Origin: Chryseobacterium sp. Tr-659
GTDB taxonomy: Bacteria > Bacteroidota > Bacteroidia > Flavobacteriales > Weeksellaceae
Length of the DNA: 64,000 bases
Direction: 5' to 3'
NCBI RefSeq assembly: GCF_011752975.1
Contig: NZ_VWWP01000010.1
Location: 98,639-162,638 of the forward strand
Positions 8,516 through 16,606 of this stretch are shown here, in pieces; the stretch's first letter is position 1; the number at the start of each line of letters is the position of its first letter. Position numbers and translations under genes: made by a program. Under the pieces are notes generated by a model. The model did no database searches. It was given only the letters and a program-made list of their open reading frames with translations, and was not told the DNA's origin.

Positions 8516-8959
8516 ATGAGCGCAAGATTAAATATTGCAACAACAGATTCAGCGGCTTACAAAGCGATGTTAGGATTGGAAGGCTACCTTCAGACGATTT
8601 CTTTAAATCACATTCAGAAAGAATTAATTAAAATCAGAGCTTCACAAATCAATAAATGTGCATTTTGCCTTGATATGCATGCAAAAGACGCCTTAAAATA
8701 TGGTGAAACTCCCCAAAGGATTTTTATTCTGGAGGGATGGAGAGAAGCAAAAGAGTTCTTTACTGAAGAAGAACAGGTACTTTTGGCGATGACAGAAGAG
8801 ATTACGTTGATCAGTGATAAAGGTTTAACGGATGAAACCTTTGAGAAAGCAAAACAGTTCTTTGATGATGCACAAATTGCACAAATCATCATGGCTATTG
8901 TAACCATTAATGCTTGGAACAGGATTGCGATAAGTACGCATCTCCCGATTGAAAAATAA
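8516..8959 (+). CDS. Carboxymuconolactone decarboxylase / AhpD-like protein
   Basis: A 147-residue all-helical protein with the peroxidatic pattern Cys48-x-x-Cys51-x3-His55 (CAFCLDMHAKDA). This is the thiol active site of the AhpD-type alkylhydroperoxidases, which reduce peroxides or regenerate AhpC. The C-terminal half (IIMAIVTINAWNRIAIS) matches the conserved last helix. It is the last gene of a three-gene rightward set with the Crp-like regulator and DoxX protein. It may instead act as a general thiol-disulfide protein; substrates cannot be read from sequence. Confidence 0.87.
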   Translation: MSARLNIATTDSAAYKAMLGLEGYLQTISLNHIQKELIKIRASQINKCAFCLDMHAKDALKYGETPQRIFILEGWREAKEFFTEEEQVLLAMTEEITLISDKGLTDETFEKAKQFFDDAQIAQIIMAIVTINAWNRIAISTHLPIEK

Positions 8960-8962
8960 TTT

Positions 8963-9130
8963 AGAGAGGGAGAAGGGAAAGGGAAGAGGGGAGCTGGAAG
9001 CGAGAAGTGCTATTAGGCTATAAATAACTGACAGCCATTTTATTTGAATTAATTACTATTATGTAAACGAATATAGCTTCAGCTGTTATCCGAACCATAA
9101 TAACTTCCATCTTCCTTCTTCACTTTCCCA
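8963..9130. repeat. Intergenic purine/pyrimidine inverted repeat
   Basis: A purine-rich stretch (AGGGAAAGGGAAGAGGGGAG, near 8973-8992, then CTGGAAGCGAGAAG) faces a pyrimidine-rich stretch (CTTCCATCTTCCTTCTTCAC, near 9104-9123). The two can pair imperfectly around a 90-bp centre and lie between convergent genes. It may terminate transcription from both sides; it also resembles other short degenerate repeats here. Confidence 0.45.
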
Positions 9131-9135
9131 GTTTC

Positions 9136-10122
9136 TTACCCTATTTCGTCTAATGCAGAGTTGATCAAATTCAGTTCCGTTTCAGATAAATCAATAGACA
9201 TCGCTTTTGCATTTTCAATTGCCTGCTGAGCATTTCTTGCTCCGGCTAAAACCACTGTGATGGCAGGTTGAAGTGCCGTCCATCGAAGTACCAGCTGAGA
9301 CAGGCTGCTTCCTTTTTCCTGAGCTATCGGTTCTATTTTTTCAAGGAAATTTTTTACCTTATTGAAATCAAATTGTGAAAAATAACCATTTCTGTGATCA
9401 CTGTCCTTCAGTTTATTTTCTTTGAAATATTTACCGGTTAAGAGACCTCTTTCCATAGGGCTGTAAACGATAATTCCTGAATTGTTTTCCAGAGAATAAG
9501 GGACAAGATCTTTTTCAATAGTACGGTTCAGCATACTGTAAGAAACCTGATTGCTGGCTAATGGCAACGTTTTATGAGCTTCTTCCATTTGTGTTACGCT
9601 GTAATTACTTACTCCTGCAGCACGTATTTTTCCCTGTTGTATCAGTAATTCCATGGCTTCCATGGTTTCGCTGATAGGTGTAGTGGCATCTGGCCAGTGA
9701 AGCTGCAAAAGGTCGATATAATCTGTTCCCAGCCTTTGTAAGCTTTCTTCCACTTCTTTGATGATATTTTCTTTTGAGGCGAATTTATATACCGGAATTG
9801 TTTTACCTTCATCATTCGCATCAAAGAAGAATTCTCCTTTTCCATGGTTGCTGCCGTCCCATACCAACCCGAATTTCGTCAGTAATTGAATTTTCGAGCG
9901 GTCTTTTCCCTTAATAGCTTCCCCGATCATTTCCTCACTCAGACCGAAACCATAGAACGGTGCCGTATCGATAGAGGTTACCCCATGATCCAATGAGGCA
10001 TGAATAGAATTGATGGAGTCTTGTTTTTCATTTCCACCCCACATATTTCCACCGATGGCGAAAGCTCCGTGTGTGATTACGGACAGCTCGAGATCGGTGT
10101 TCCCTAATTTTCTATATTCCAT
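9136..10122 (-). CDS. Aldo/keto reductase
   Basis: A 328-residue NADPH-dependent TIM-barrel reductase. The catalytic set is visible: Asp52 and Tyr57 in SIDTAPFYGFG, Lys83 in LLTKFGLVW, and His in LLQLHWPDAT. The order and the C-terminal region SLSQLVLRWTALQPAITVVL fit the Tas/YghZ-like group of family members that reduce aldehydes and ketones. It is the last gene of a leftward three-gene set with an MdaB-like quinone reductase and a small monooxygenase, 36 bp downstream of the latter, which points to a shared role in detoxifying reactive carbonyls or quinones. Confidence 0.88.
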   Translation of the reverse strand: MEYRKLGNTDLELSVITHGAFAIGGNMWGGNEKQDSINSIHASLDHGVTSIDTAPFYGFGLSEEMIGEAIKGKDRSKIQLLTKFGLVWDGSNHGKGEFFFDANDEGKTIPVYKFASKENIIKEVEESLQRLGTDYIDLLQLHWPDATTPISETMEAMELLIQQGKIRAAGVSNYSVTQMEEAHKTLPLASNQVSYSMLNRTIEKDLVPYSLENNSGIIVYSPMERGLLTGKYFKENKLKDSDHRNGYFSQFDFNKVKNFLEKIEPIAQEKGSSLSQLVLRWTALQPAITVVLAGARNAQQAIENAKAMSIDLSETELNLINSALDEIG

Positions 10123-10158
10123 TTTTATTTATCTTAATATTGCTGTTAATTTTCGTTT

Positions 10159-10446
10159 TTAAATAATAGAAGTAGTATATATCTGAGGAATTTCCTGAAG
10201 TTTTTCTTCAATCAAAGCTCCGAATGCCTTAATGTAGGGCTGTTGATTGTGTAGAGTGAGCCCTGCTTCATTTTTCCATATCTCATAAAACACGAATTGG
10301 TTTTTATCTTCAATTCCCTGATGAAGATTGTAAAGTTCACAGGCTTCTTCTTTTCTGGTTTCTTTTACCATATTCTGAAGAACTTTCAGTACTTCTGCCT
10401 GATGTTCTTCTTTTGCTTTAATAATTGCTGTAAGGTGGATTTTCAT
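10159..10446 (-). CDS. Antibiotic biosynthesis monooxygenase-domain protein
   Basis: A 95-residue protein with a single ferredoxin-like ABM fold: MKIHLTAIIKAKEEHQAEVL, then CELYNLHQGIEDKNQFVFYE and a final helix with HNQQPYIKAFGALIEE. YgiN-type members oxidise or reduce quinols and are often next to MdaB; here the gene directly follows an MdaB-like gene, with the start ATG overlapping the upstream stop by one base (TAATG), so translation is coupled. This mirrors the E. coli mdaB-ygiN pairing. Confidence 0.85.
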   Translation of the reverse strand: MKIHLTAIIKAKEEHQAEVLKVLQNMVKETRKEEACELYNLHQGIEDKNQFVFYEIWKNEAGLTLHNQQPYIKAFGALIEEKLQEIPQIYTTSII

Positions 10447-11060
10447 TATACTAATTCCGGTTTTAATTCTTTTTCAAATACATTTCTCACGTGTTCTCTG
10501 TAGCGTTTCATATCCCGTTCCACATTTGCATTCTTTTCCACATCATGAAAGTGAAAACTTTCCATTTTTTCAAGAGAAACGAAAGCATTCATTCTATGGA
10601 ACCCAAATAATGCTCCATCATCTACACTAGTTTCATTGAAGAATTCTCCGGGCAGGGTGAAGGCTGTTGACGGAGCATTCCAGCTTGTGGTGAGCATATA
10701 CTTTCTTCCGCCGAGCATTCCTCCCGTACCATAATTGATCTCCGGATTCTCAGCGCTTCTTCCATCACTCATATAAATTCCTTTTGCATGACCGGCTGTA
10801 AAAACTTCATCAATATATTTTTTCAGGCCGTTCGGAAGCTGAAACCACCAGATCGGGGTATGATAAATGATATAGTCGGCCCATACAAATTTCTGAACTT
10901 CTTCATTTTTATCATAATGCTCACTGACATTGGTTATTTTTATTTCTACATTTTCAAACTCCTTAAGAACCTGTAATGTATTTTCTGCAATTGTCTGATT
11001 ATATTTTCCTCCGGAATGTCCAAAGTTTTGTCCACCGTTGATGATTAATACTTTTTTCAT
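10446..11060 (-). CDS. MdaB-like NAD(P)H:quinone oxidoreductase
   Basis: A 204-residue flavodoxin-fold oxidoreductase. It opens MKKVLIINGGQNFGHSGGKY, the FAD/FMN pyrophosphate-binding loop, and carries YHTPIWWFQLPNGLKKYIDE and LTTSWNAPSTAF, hallmarks of MdaB (modulator of drug activity B). These cytosolic enzymes reduce quinones by two electrons, protecting against oxidative stress. First gene of the leftward operon with the ABM protein and aldo/keto reductase. A -7-like TAACTTTG lies 31 bp upstream. Confidence 0.87.
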   Translation of the reverse strand: MKKVLIINGGQNFGHSGGKYNQTIAENTLQVLKEFENVEIKITNVSEHYDKNEEVQKFVWADYIIYHTPIWWFQLPNGLKKYIDEVFTAGHAKGIYMSDGRSAENPEINYGTGGMLGGRKYMLTTSWNAPSTAFTLPGEFFNETSVDDGALFGFHRMNAFVSLEKMESFHFHDVEKNANVERDMKRYREHVRNVFEKELKPELV

Positions 11061-11090
11061 TTTTTTTATGATTGTTTAAATTTTACTCTG

Positions 11091-11098
11091 CAAAGTTA
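11091..11098 (-). promoter_or_regulatory. -7-like promoter box of the mdaB-like operon
   Basis: Read leftward the bases give TAACTTTG, matching the Bacteroidetes TAnnTTTG box, about 30 bp before the start codon. No clear -33 TTG is visible at the usual distance. Confidence 0.45.
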
Positions 11099-11312
11099 GG
11101 ACGGAGTTTTGTATAATAAAAATAATATAAATTATAGTAAAGTATCATTAAAATTATAGTTTATATGATTTTACATTTTGAATTTAGAGCTATTCAAATC
11201 AGTAACTAATTCTTCAAAATTGACTATTTTCCTCTTTATGGTAAAATGTCATCTTATATCTGAACCGAAATTCCCTTCCGTCATGTACATTTGTTTAACA
11301 AATTGAAGGACA

Positions 11313-12068
11313 ATGATACAGATTGCAGTTTTTAGTGATGTACACGGAAATCTTCCTGCACTGGAAGTCGTGCTGAATGATATTGAACAAAGAGGAATTC
11401 ATCAGAAATTCTGTCTGGGAGATCTGGTTGATTTTGCACCTTGGGGAAATGAGGTGATAGAAAAAATCAGAAGTATGAATATTCCTTGTTTAATGGGGAA
11501 TCATGATGAAAGAATTGCTTTTGATATTCCTGTAACTCCTTTAAGCAAACATTCTGAAGAAGAAACAAAAGCCAGATATATTGCTATTGATCATTCCAAA
11601 AGGCATATCTCTTTAGAAAACAAAAAGTTTTTATCCGAATTGCCTTTTCATTTAAAATTAAACTATAAAATAAAGAATAAGTATTGGAATATTCAGTTGG
11701 TTCACTCCAGTCTTGAAAGCAATGATACCTATTTATATGAATCCGAAAATAATGAAGTTTTCACAGGCATGCTCAAAAAATCAGGAGCTGATGTCGTAGT
11801 GATGGGACATACGCATTTATCATTTAAAAAACAGTTTGAAAATAAGAAATGGGCAATTAATTGCGGATCTGTTGGCCGTTCGAAAGAGGAAAACAGGCTG
11901 GCTTCTTATCTTATTCTGACTTTTGATGAAGAAAAGATCACACCTGAAATTATACAATTGAGCTATCCGCTTGAAGAAACAATCCGTGGCATAGAGGAAA
12001 GTGAGATTCCTGATTATTATTCCCGTTTTTTGAAAAATGAAATAATAAACAATGAAGTACTCTCATAA
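11313..12068 (+). CDS. Metallophosphoesterase (calcineurin-like, YfcE/ApaH-type)
   Basis: A 251-residue dimetal phosphoesterase with all core motifs: DVHGN at residues 9-13, GDLVD at 36-40, GNHDE at 62-66, VHSSLE in the middle and GHTHLS near 168-173. The family hydrolyses phosphodiesters, phosphoproteins or dinucleotides; the short single-domain layout is like the uncharacterised phosphodiesterases, and the substrate is unknown. It is monocistronic, facing away from the MdaB operon. The C-terminal 35 residues are charged and may be disordered. Confidence 0.85.
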   Translation: MIQIAVFSDVHGNLPALEVVLNDIEQRGIHQKFCLGDLVDFAPWGNEVIEKIRSMNIPCLMGNHDERIAFDIPVTPLSKHSEEETKARYIAIDHSKRHISLENKKFLSELPFHLKLNYKIKNKYWNIQLVHSSLESNDTYLYESENNEVFTGMLKKSGADVVVMGHTHLSFKKQFENKKWAINCGSVGRSKEENRLASYLILTFDEEKITPEIIQLSYPLEETIRGIEESEIPDYYSRFLKNEIINNEVLS

Positions 12069-12225
12069 TTACTATTATAATTTGAAACTTTTATGATTGA
12101 ATAAACTGTGTTTTTTGTTTTTCATAGACAATTAATTTAAGATTTTCTTTTTCTTCTTCATTTTTAAAATATACAAATTATATATTTTTTATTTGTATGA
12201 TTTTGATTATGAATTGTTTGTGTTT

Positions 12226-12287
12226 ATTCGAACTTTCGTATGTAAGTATTCGAACTCATTTTATTATTGAAATCAGTTCGAATACTT
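12226..12287. promoter_or_regulatory. TTCGAA repeat array upstream of the hydrolase gene
   Basis: ATTCGAACT occurs at 12226-12234 and 12248-12256 (22 bp apart), and its reverse complement at 12275-12283. The last two form a perfect 13-bp inverted repeat (12244-12256 with 12275-12287) around 18 bp. It lies in a 300-bp AT-rich gap, about 80 bp before the next start. It could be an operator, or a terminator of the upstream gene. Confidence 0.5.
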
Positions 12288-12369
12288 TTATTGAGACTTT
12301 TTTGAAGATTCTCTGAAGGATATTTGCAGCAGATTATTAAAATCAAAGTCAAATTAAAATTTAGAAATC

Positions 12370-13305
12370 ATGAAAAAAGCAATTCTTTTTATTTTTTTAC
12401 TATTATCAGTATTGGGTGTGGCACAATTACAAAAAGTGAAAATTGATACCCTTTTAACTCCTGAAATTGGCGGGATAAAACAAGCAATAGATATTAAAAC
12501 AAGTGACTCCGGTAAGCCTGTACTTTTATTTTTATCAGGTGGTCCTGGAAGTTCAATGAGAAAAAATGCAGATTCTTTTACGAATATGTTAAAGGATCAA
12601 TTTACCATTGTTCAATGGGATCAGAGAGATGCCGGAAAAACCCTTGAACTAAATCCTTCTCCCGTTCAGCCTTCAGTAGAGCTTATGGGAAAAGACACTT
12701 ATCAGGTTATCAATTTCCTAAGGAAAGAATTAAAACAGGAAAAAATATATCTATTGGGAAGTTCTTGGGGAAATGCCTTAGGCTTTTACATTGTTAGAAA
12801 TCATCCTGAACTTTTACATGCTTATTTTGCGGTAAATCCAGTTGTTAGCCAGTTGACGAGTGAGAAGGAGTTGCTTGCTGTTTTAAAAGATCATTTTAAA
12901 GAAAACCCTGTTGCCAGTAAAGAATTAGCAAGTGTACATATTCCTTTCACAGTTGACGAAGACTTATTTTATTTAAGAAAATGGCTCTTTTATAAAGACG
13001 GGAAGCAGTATGTTACAGGTGACGATTTCAAGAAAGGTTTTCTTCAGTGGTCAAAAACATGGTCGCCTGCATGGAATGAAGTGATGAATATAGATCTGCC
13101 AAAGACCCTAAAGAAAGTGGAGTGTCCTATTTATTTTTTTGTGGGTAAAAACGACATTCAAACTTCTACCAGAATTACAACTGAATACTTTCAAAAGGTA
13201 AAAGCCCCGAAGAAAGATCTGTTTTTATTTGAAAATTCAGGCCATCAGATTCATAAAGATGAGCCGCAAAAGTTTCAGGAGACAATCATTCAAATTGTGA
13301 AATAA
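12370..13305 (+). CDS. Secreted alpha/beta hydrolase (S33-like)
   Basis: A 311-residue hydrolase with a signal peptide of about 18 residues (MKKAILFIFLLLSVLGVA). The oxyanion/entry motif LSGGPGSSM near residue 57, the WDQRDAGKT motif and the nucleophile elbow GSSWGN near residue 131 fit the prolyl-aminopeptidase/S33 branch of the alpha/beta fold; the catalytic His is in FENSGHQIH near the end. Export implies an action on peptides or esters outside the cytoplasm, substrate unknown. Alone in its transcription unit, behind the TTCGAA repeat array. Confidence 0.85.
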   Translation: MKKAILFIFLLLSVLGVAQLQKVKIDTLLTPEIGGIKQAIDIKTSDSGKPVLLFLSGGPGSSMRKNADSFTNMLKDQFTIVQWDQRDAGKTLELNPSPVQPSVELMGKDTYQVINFLRKELKQEKIYLLGSSWGNALGFYIVRNHPELLHAYFAVNPVVSQLTSEKELLAVLKDHFKENPVASKELASVHIPFTVDEDLFYLRKWLFYKDGKQYVTGDDFKKGFLQWSKTWSPAWNEVMNIDLPKTLKKVECPIYFFVGKNDIQTSTRITTEYFQKVKAPKKDLFLFENSGHQIHKDEPQKFQETIIQIVK

Positions 13306-13339
13306 TGTGAGTTCAGTTCATCCAAATCAAGAGCGAGAG

Positions 13340-13460
13340 TCTGGAAACAGGAAGGTAATGCATTGCAGTTGAGTAGATATTTTTGATTAAATAATTTAAA
13401 AACCCAATACAATCAGATTGTGATTGACATATAAAGATCATTTAACTTCCTGTTTCCAGA
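13340..13460. repeat. Intergenic inverted repeat
   Basis: The arm TCTGGAAACAGGAAGGTAA (13340-13358) matches the reverse complement of 13442-13460 at 18 of 19 positions. The centre is AT-rich and non-coding. It sits between two rightward genes and could act as a terminator of the hydrolase gene, but without a T-run it looks more like a degenerate palindromic repeat. Confidence 0.6.
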
Positions 13461-13586
13461 TTCAAGCTTCCTGATGTTACCAAAATCATTTAAAATTAAA
13501 ATAATAAATAAATGATATATTCAAAAAATATGTATTACTATTATAATTGTTTTGTAATTTTGTATCATAATATTAATGAATAACAT

Positions 13587-14486
13587 ATGGTCAATTTAGA
13601 ATGGTACAGAACTTTCAAAGCGATCTATAAAACAGGAACCTTAACCGGAGCGGCCGATGCTTTATTTATATCGCAGCCCGGAGTAAGCTTACATCTGAGT
13701 TCACTGGAAGCTTATGTAGGGTATAAACTTTTTGACAGAACAGGAAGGAAAATGATTCCTACGGAAAGAGGAAAAGTATTATTCAATGCAGTTTCCGAGC
13801 CGCTTTCCAGATTGGAAGATGCAGAAAAAAACTTTCAGAAATCTACAGAGAAGCATACCCCTACCATCAGTGTGGGAATGTGCTTTGAAACTTTTCAGAC
13901 GACATTAGAACAATATGTTTCTACCTTACCCTTCAACCTGATCATCAGTTTCGGAGAGTATCCGGAAATGCTGGATCAGCTTGATAAAGGAATTCTTGAT
14001 CTCATCATTACCCCAAAAAAAGGATCTTCACCTAATATTGAACATGAAGCATTTTCTTCTGAACAGATTATTCTTGTAGGCGGAAAAGATGTAGATTCCG
14101 ACAGCTTCGGAAAAGTGTTAAGAAAAAAAGATCCTGAACGGATCGAAGAATGGCTGAAGAATGAAAAATGGTACGGAACCACCGGAGATATGGAACATCT
14201 TTTTCAATATTGGATACTGAACTTCGGGCATAAACCGGATTTTCGCCCTAATTATATTGTTCCCAATTTAAATTCCATTATCCGTTGTCTGAAAGGAGGA
14301 ACGGGATTGGCGGTCGTACCGGATTTTCTATGCAAAAATGCCATTGAGAACGGAGAAATAAAGCTTATCTGGGAAGGAAAAAAGAAGCTTGAAAATACAC
14401 TTTATTTCGGTTGCAGAAAGAAAACAAACTACCAGACCGAAATAGATCATATCAAAACCTTATTCCGTAAGGTGATGAGTAAGTAA
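13587..14486 (+). CDS. LysR-family transcriptional regulator
   Basis: A 299-residue regulator: N-terminal winged helix (WYRTFKAIYKTGTLTGAADA, then FISQPGVSLHLSSLEAYVGY and DRTGRKMIPTERGKVL) followed by a substrate-binding-like domain (TISVGMCFETFQTTLEQY onward). The gene ends within the 3' end of the convergent acetyltransferase gene, with a 27-bp overlap (14460-14486). No divergent partner gene is next to it, so the target and inducer are unknown. Confidence 0.9.
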   Translation: MVNLEWYRTFKAIYKTGTLTGAADALFISQPGVSLHLSSLEAYVGYKLFDRTGRKMIPTERGKVLFNAVSEPLSRLEDAEKNFQKSTEKHTPTISVGMCFETFQTTLEQYVSTLPFNLIISFGEYPEMLDQLDKGILDLIITPKKGSSPNIEHEAFSSEQIILVGGKDVDSDSFGKVLRKKDPERIEEWLKNEKWYGTTGDMEHLFQYWILNFGHKPDFRPNYIVPNLNSIIRCLKGGTGLAVVPDFLCKNAIENGEIKLIWEGKKKLENTLYFGCRKKTNYQTEIDHIKTLFRKVMSK

Positions 14487-14927
14487 AATCATATCCCGCA
14501 TCTGCAGTCCGTTTTCAAAAATTGGAGATGGATAATTTTTCAGGAAAAAATCTTTACGGATCCCTTTTTTAATGAATCCGTTTTTCTCATAAAACTGAAT
14601 CTGCTGGAATCCTGTATCCGATGTTCCAACGGTGAGGGTTTTATAATGGTTATCTCTGGCAATTTCTTTCGCTTTATCGATGAGAATACTTCCGATTCCT
14701 TTGCTTCTGTAAGGTTCAGCAACAGCAATGTTTTTAATCTCAAGCTCCGTATCTGTATTTTTGTATAAGGCCATAACAGCAATATTTTCAGCTCCGTTCC
14801 ATAGAAGGTAAATATCGGAACTGAAAATATACTGATTAATAGCGTCTACGGTCTCATCTGCCAGCAAAAGCAGGTCATATGGAATTGCCGTTCCTGAATC
14901 TGTTTTATTAAAAGTAAATTGTTCCAT
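14460..14927 (-). CDS. GNAT-family N-acetyltransferase
   Basis: A 155-residue acetyltransferase with the acetyl-CoA pyrophosphate loop IAVAEPYRSKGIGSILIDKA and the C-terminal FYEKNGF motif, the standard GNAT pattern. Its acceptor is not evident. It starts immediately after the stop of the preceding acetyltransferase gene (TAAATG, 0-bp gap), so the two are translated together. The 3' end overlaps the LysR gene by 27 bp on the opposite strand. Confidence 0.85.
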   Translation of the reverse strand: MEQFTFNKTDSGTAIPYDLLLLADETVDAINQYIFSSDIYLLWNGAENIAVMALYKNTDTELEIKNIAVAEPYRSKGIGSILIDKAKEIARDNHYKTLTVGTSDTGFQQIQFYEKNGFIKKGIRKDFFLKNYPSPIFENGLQMRDMILLTHHLTE

Positions 14928-15362
14928 TTACAGGCTCATATGAATAAGCGGATAATCCTTTCCCGATCCGTCTTTTTCTGATCTTCCTATAACTTTGAAT
15001 CCCATTTTTTCATAAAACCCGATGGCCTGAGGATTCTGTTCATTTACATCTACTTTTGTAAGACCTGTTTCCTCTTTCATAAACTGATATAACTTTTTCC
15101 CGTAGCCTTTCCCACGCATATCATTATGAATGAAAAGCATTTCCAGATTTCCTTCAGCCACTGAAGCGAAGCCCTGGGCTTCTCCATTTTCTGTAATTAA
15201 ATAGACTTCCAGATTGGGAAGATAATCCCTGGGAATTACTTCTTTAAAATGATGAAAGTCTTCTTCCGAAAGAAAGTCGTGGGTCGCTTTTACAGCAGAT
15301 TCCCAGATCTCCATGATTCTTGCATAATCCTCTGCTGCGGCAAGCCTGATTTGATGTGACAT
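14928..15362 (-). CDS. GNAT-family N-acetyltransferase
   Basis: A 144-residue acetyltransferase. It begins MSHQIRLAAAEDYARIMEIW, has the loop FIHNDMRGKGYGKKLYQFMK (acetyl-CoA pyrophosphate binding) and ends with QAIGFYEKMGFKVIGRSEKD, all standard GNAT elements. The frame runs further upstream to a TTG at 15380, but the ATG at 15362 gives the conserved N-terminus. It precedes a second GNAT gene without a gap; the two differ in sequence and are not recent duplicates. Substrate unknown. Confidence 0.84.
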   Translation of the reverse strand: MSHQIRLAAAEDYARIMEIWESAVKATHDFLSEEDFHHFKEVIPRDYLPNLEVYLITENGEAQGFASVAEGNLEMLFIHNDMRGKGYGKKLYQFMKEETGLTKVDVNEQNPQAIGFYEKMGFKVIGRSEKDGSGKDYPLIHMSL

Positions 15363-15559
15363 GATTTTAAATTTGAACAAAAATAATGATTATAAGCCAG
15401 ATTCCGGAAGTTTGAAACAATAGTTATGGTGTAAACCATCTGTGGGAGAAACTTATGATATTCAATCTCTAAAAAACAGTAAAATTGGTAGGCCATAATC
15501 CCGATTTTTTGTCGCAAATTTGTTTAATCACTTTATATTAAAAATTTAAAATAGAGATT

Positions 15560-16435
15560 ATGCAAAAGAAAACCTATACAGGACAGCCTGTGGTAACTTT
15601 AAATAATGGAGTTGAGATTCCCGCACTAGGATTTGGTGTATGGCAGATGGATAACCTGAAAGAATGTGAAGATGCTGTGATTAAAGCAATTCAGACAGGA
15701 TACAGAATGATCGACACAGCTGCTATCTATCAGAATGAAACTGCGGTTGGTGCTGCCGTTAAGAATAGTGGAGTAGGCAGGGATGAATTGTTTATCACTT
15801 CAAAAGTATGGGTTCAGGATCATGGGTATGAAAAAGCAAAAAGCGCTTTTCAGAGAACCTTAGACAGACTGCAGATGGATTATCTGGATATGTATCTTAT
15901 CCACTGGCCTTACGGAGATTTTATCGGAACATGGAAGGCACTGGAAGAACTATATCATGCAGGAAAGATTAAAGCAATAGGGGTATGTAACTTTACTGTT
16001 GAGAAATTAGAAGAACTGAAAGCTAATTCAACCGTTTTACCTGTTATCAACCAGATTGAATTACATCCTGTATTTCAGCAGAAAGAATTGCAGGTTTATG
16101 ACAGAGAGAATAATATTGTAACACAGCCGTGGAGCCCGCTTGGGAACGGAAATGCGAATCTTCTAACGAATGCCGATCTGAAAGCTATCGCTGAAAAATA
16201 TGGAAAAACCGTTGCTCAGGTAATTCTGAGATGGCATTTACAGGAAGGGTTTGTAGTGATTCCGAAATCTGTAACTCCATCGAGAATTGAAGAGAACTTT
16301 AATGTCTTTGATTTCGAACTGACAGAAGCTGAAATGGATATTGTTCGCTCTTTGGATACTGGGAAAAGACTATTCTTCGATCCGAAAGATCCGGAATGGG
16401 AGCAGAAAATGCTGAAATCAGTAGCAGATATTTAA
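15560..16435 (+). CDS. Aldo/keto reductase (diketogluconate-reductase type)
   Basis: A 291-residue NADPH-dependent reductase of the AKR5-like group. Catalytic tetrad: Asp52 and Tyr57 in MIDTAAIYQNE, Lys82 in ITSKVW, His115 in LIHWPYG. The NADPH-binding C-terminal signature VIPKSVTPSRIEENFNVFDF is present. Members reduce 2,5-diketogluconate, methylglyoxal and other aldehydes. Monocistronic; different subgroup from the reductase at 9136-10122. Confidence 0.9.
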   Translation: MQKKTYTGQPVVTLNNGVEIPALGFGVWQMDNLKECEDAVIKAIQTGYRMIDTAAIYQNETAVGAAVKNSGVGRDELFITSKVWVQDHGYEKAKSAFQRTLDRLQMDYLDMYLIHWPYGDFIGTWKALEELYHAGKIKAIGVCNFTVEKLEELKANSTVLPVINQIELHPVFQQKELQVYDRENNIVTQPWSPLGNGNANLLTNADLKAIAEKYGKTVAQVILRWHLQEGFVVIPKSVTPSRIEENFNVFDFELTEAEMDIVRSLDTGKRLFFDPKDPEWEQKMLKSVADI

Positions 16436-16455
16436 TAAATAAAAGATTAAAATAT

Positions 16456-16517
16456 TTCCTGCAGATCCCACAAATTTCAAAGAGTAAAATCTAAGTTATC
16501 TGTGAGCTCTGCGGGAA
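16456..16517. repeat. Intergenic imperfect inverted repeat
   Basis: TTCCTGCAGATCCCACAAAT (16456-16475) and the reverse complement of ATCTGTGAGCTCTGCGGGAA (16498-16517) match at 16 of 20 positions around a 22-bp centre. Followed rightward by ATTTTATTTTTTAT, so it may terminate the aldo/keto reductase transcript. Confidence 0.5.
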
Positions 16518-16606
16518 TTTTATTTTTTATTCAGGAGTGAGTAATATCATATCCATTGAAAATGGGTTGTTTCTATTTTTCGTACCTTTTTATTTAAAAT
16601 AATTTT

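Noticed and set aside
8963..9130. Remnant of an insertion sequence
   Set aside because: No transposase fragment or clean terminal repeats; a degenerate palindrome explains it better.
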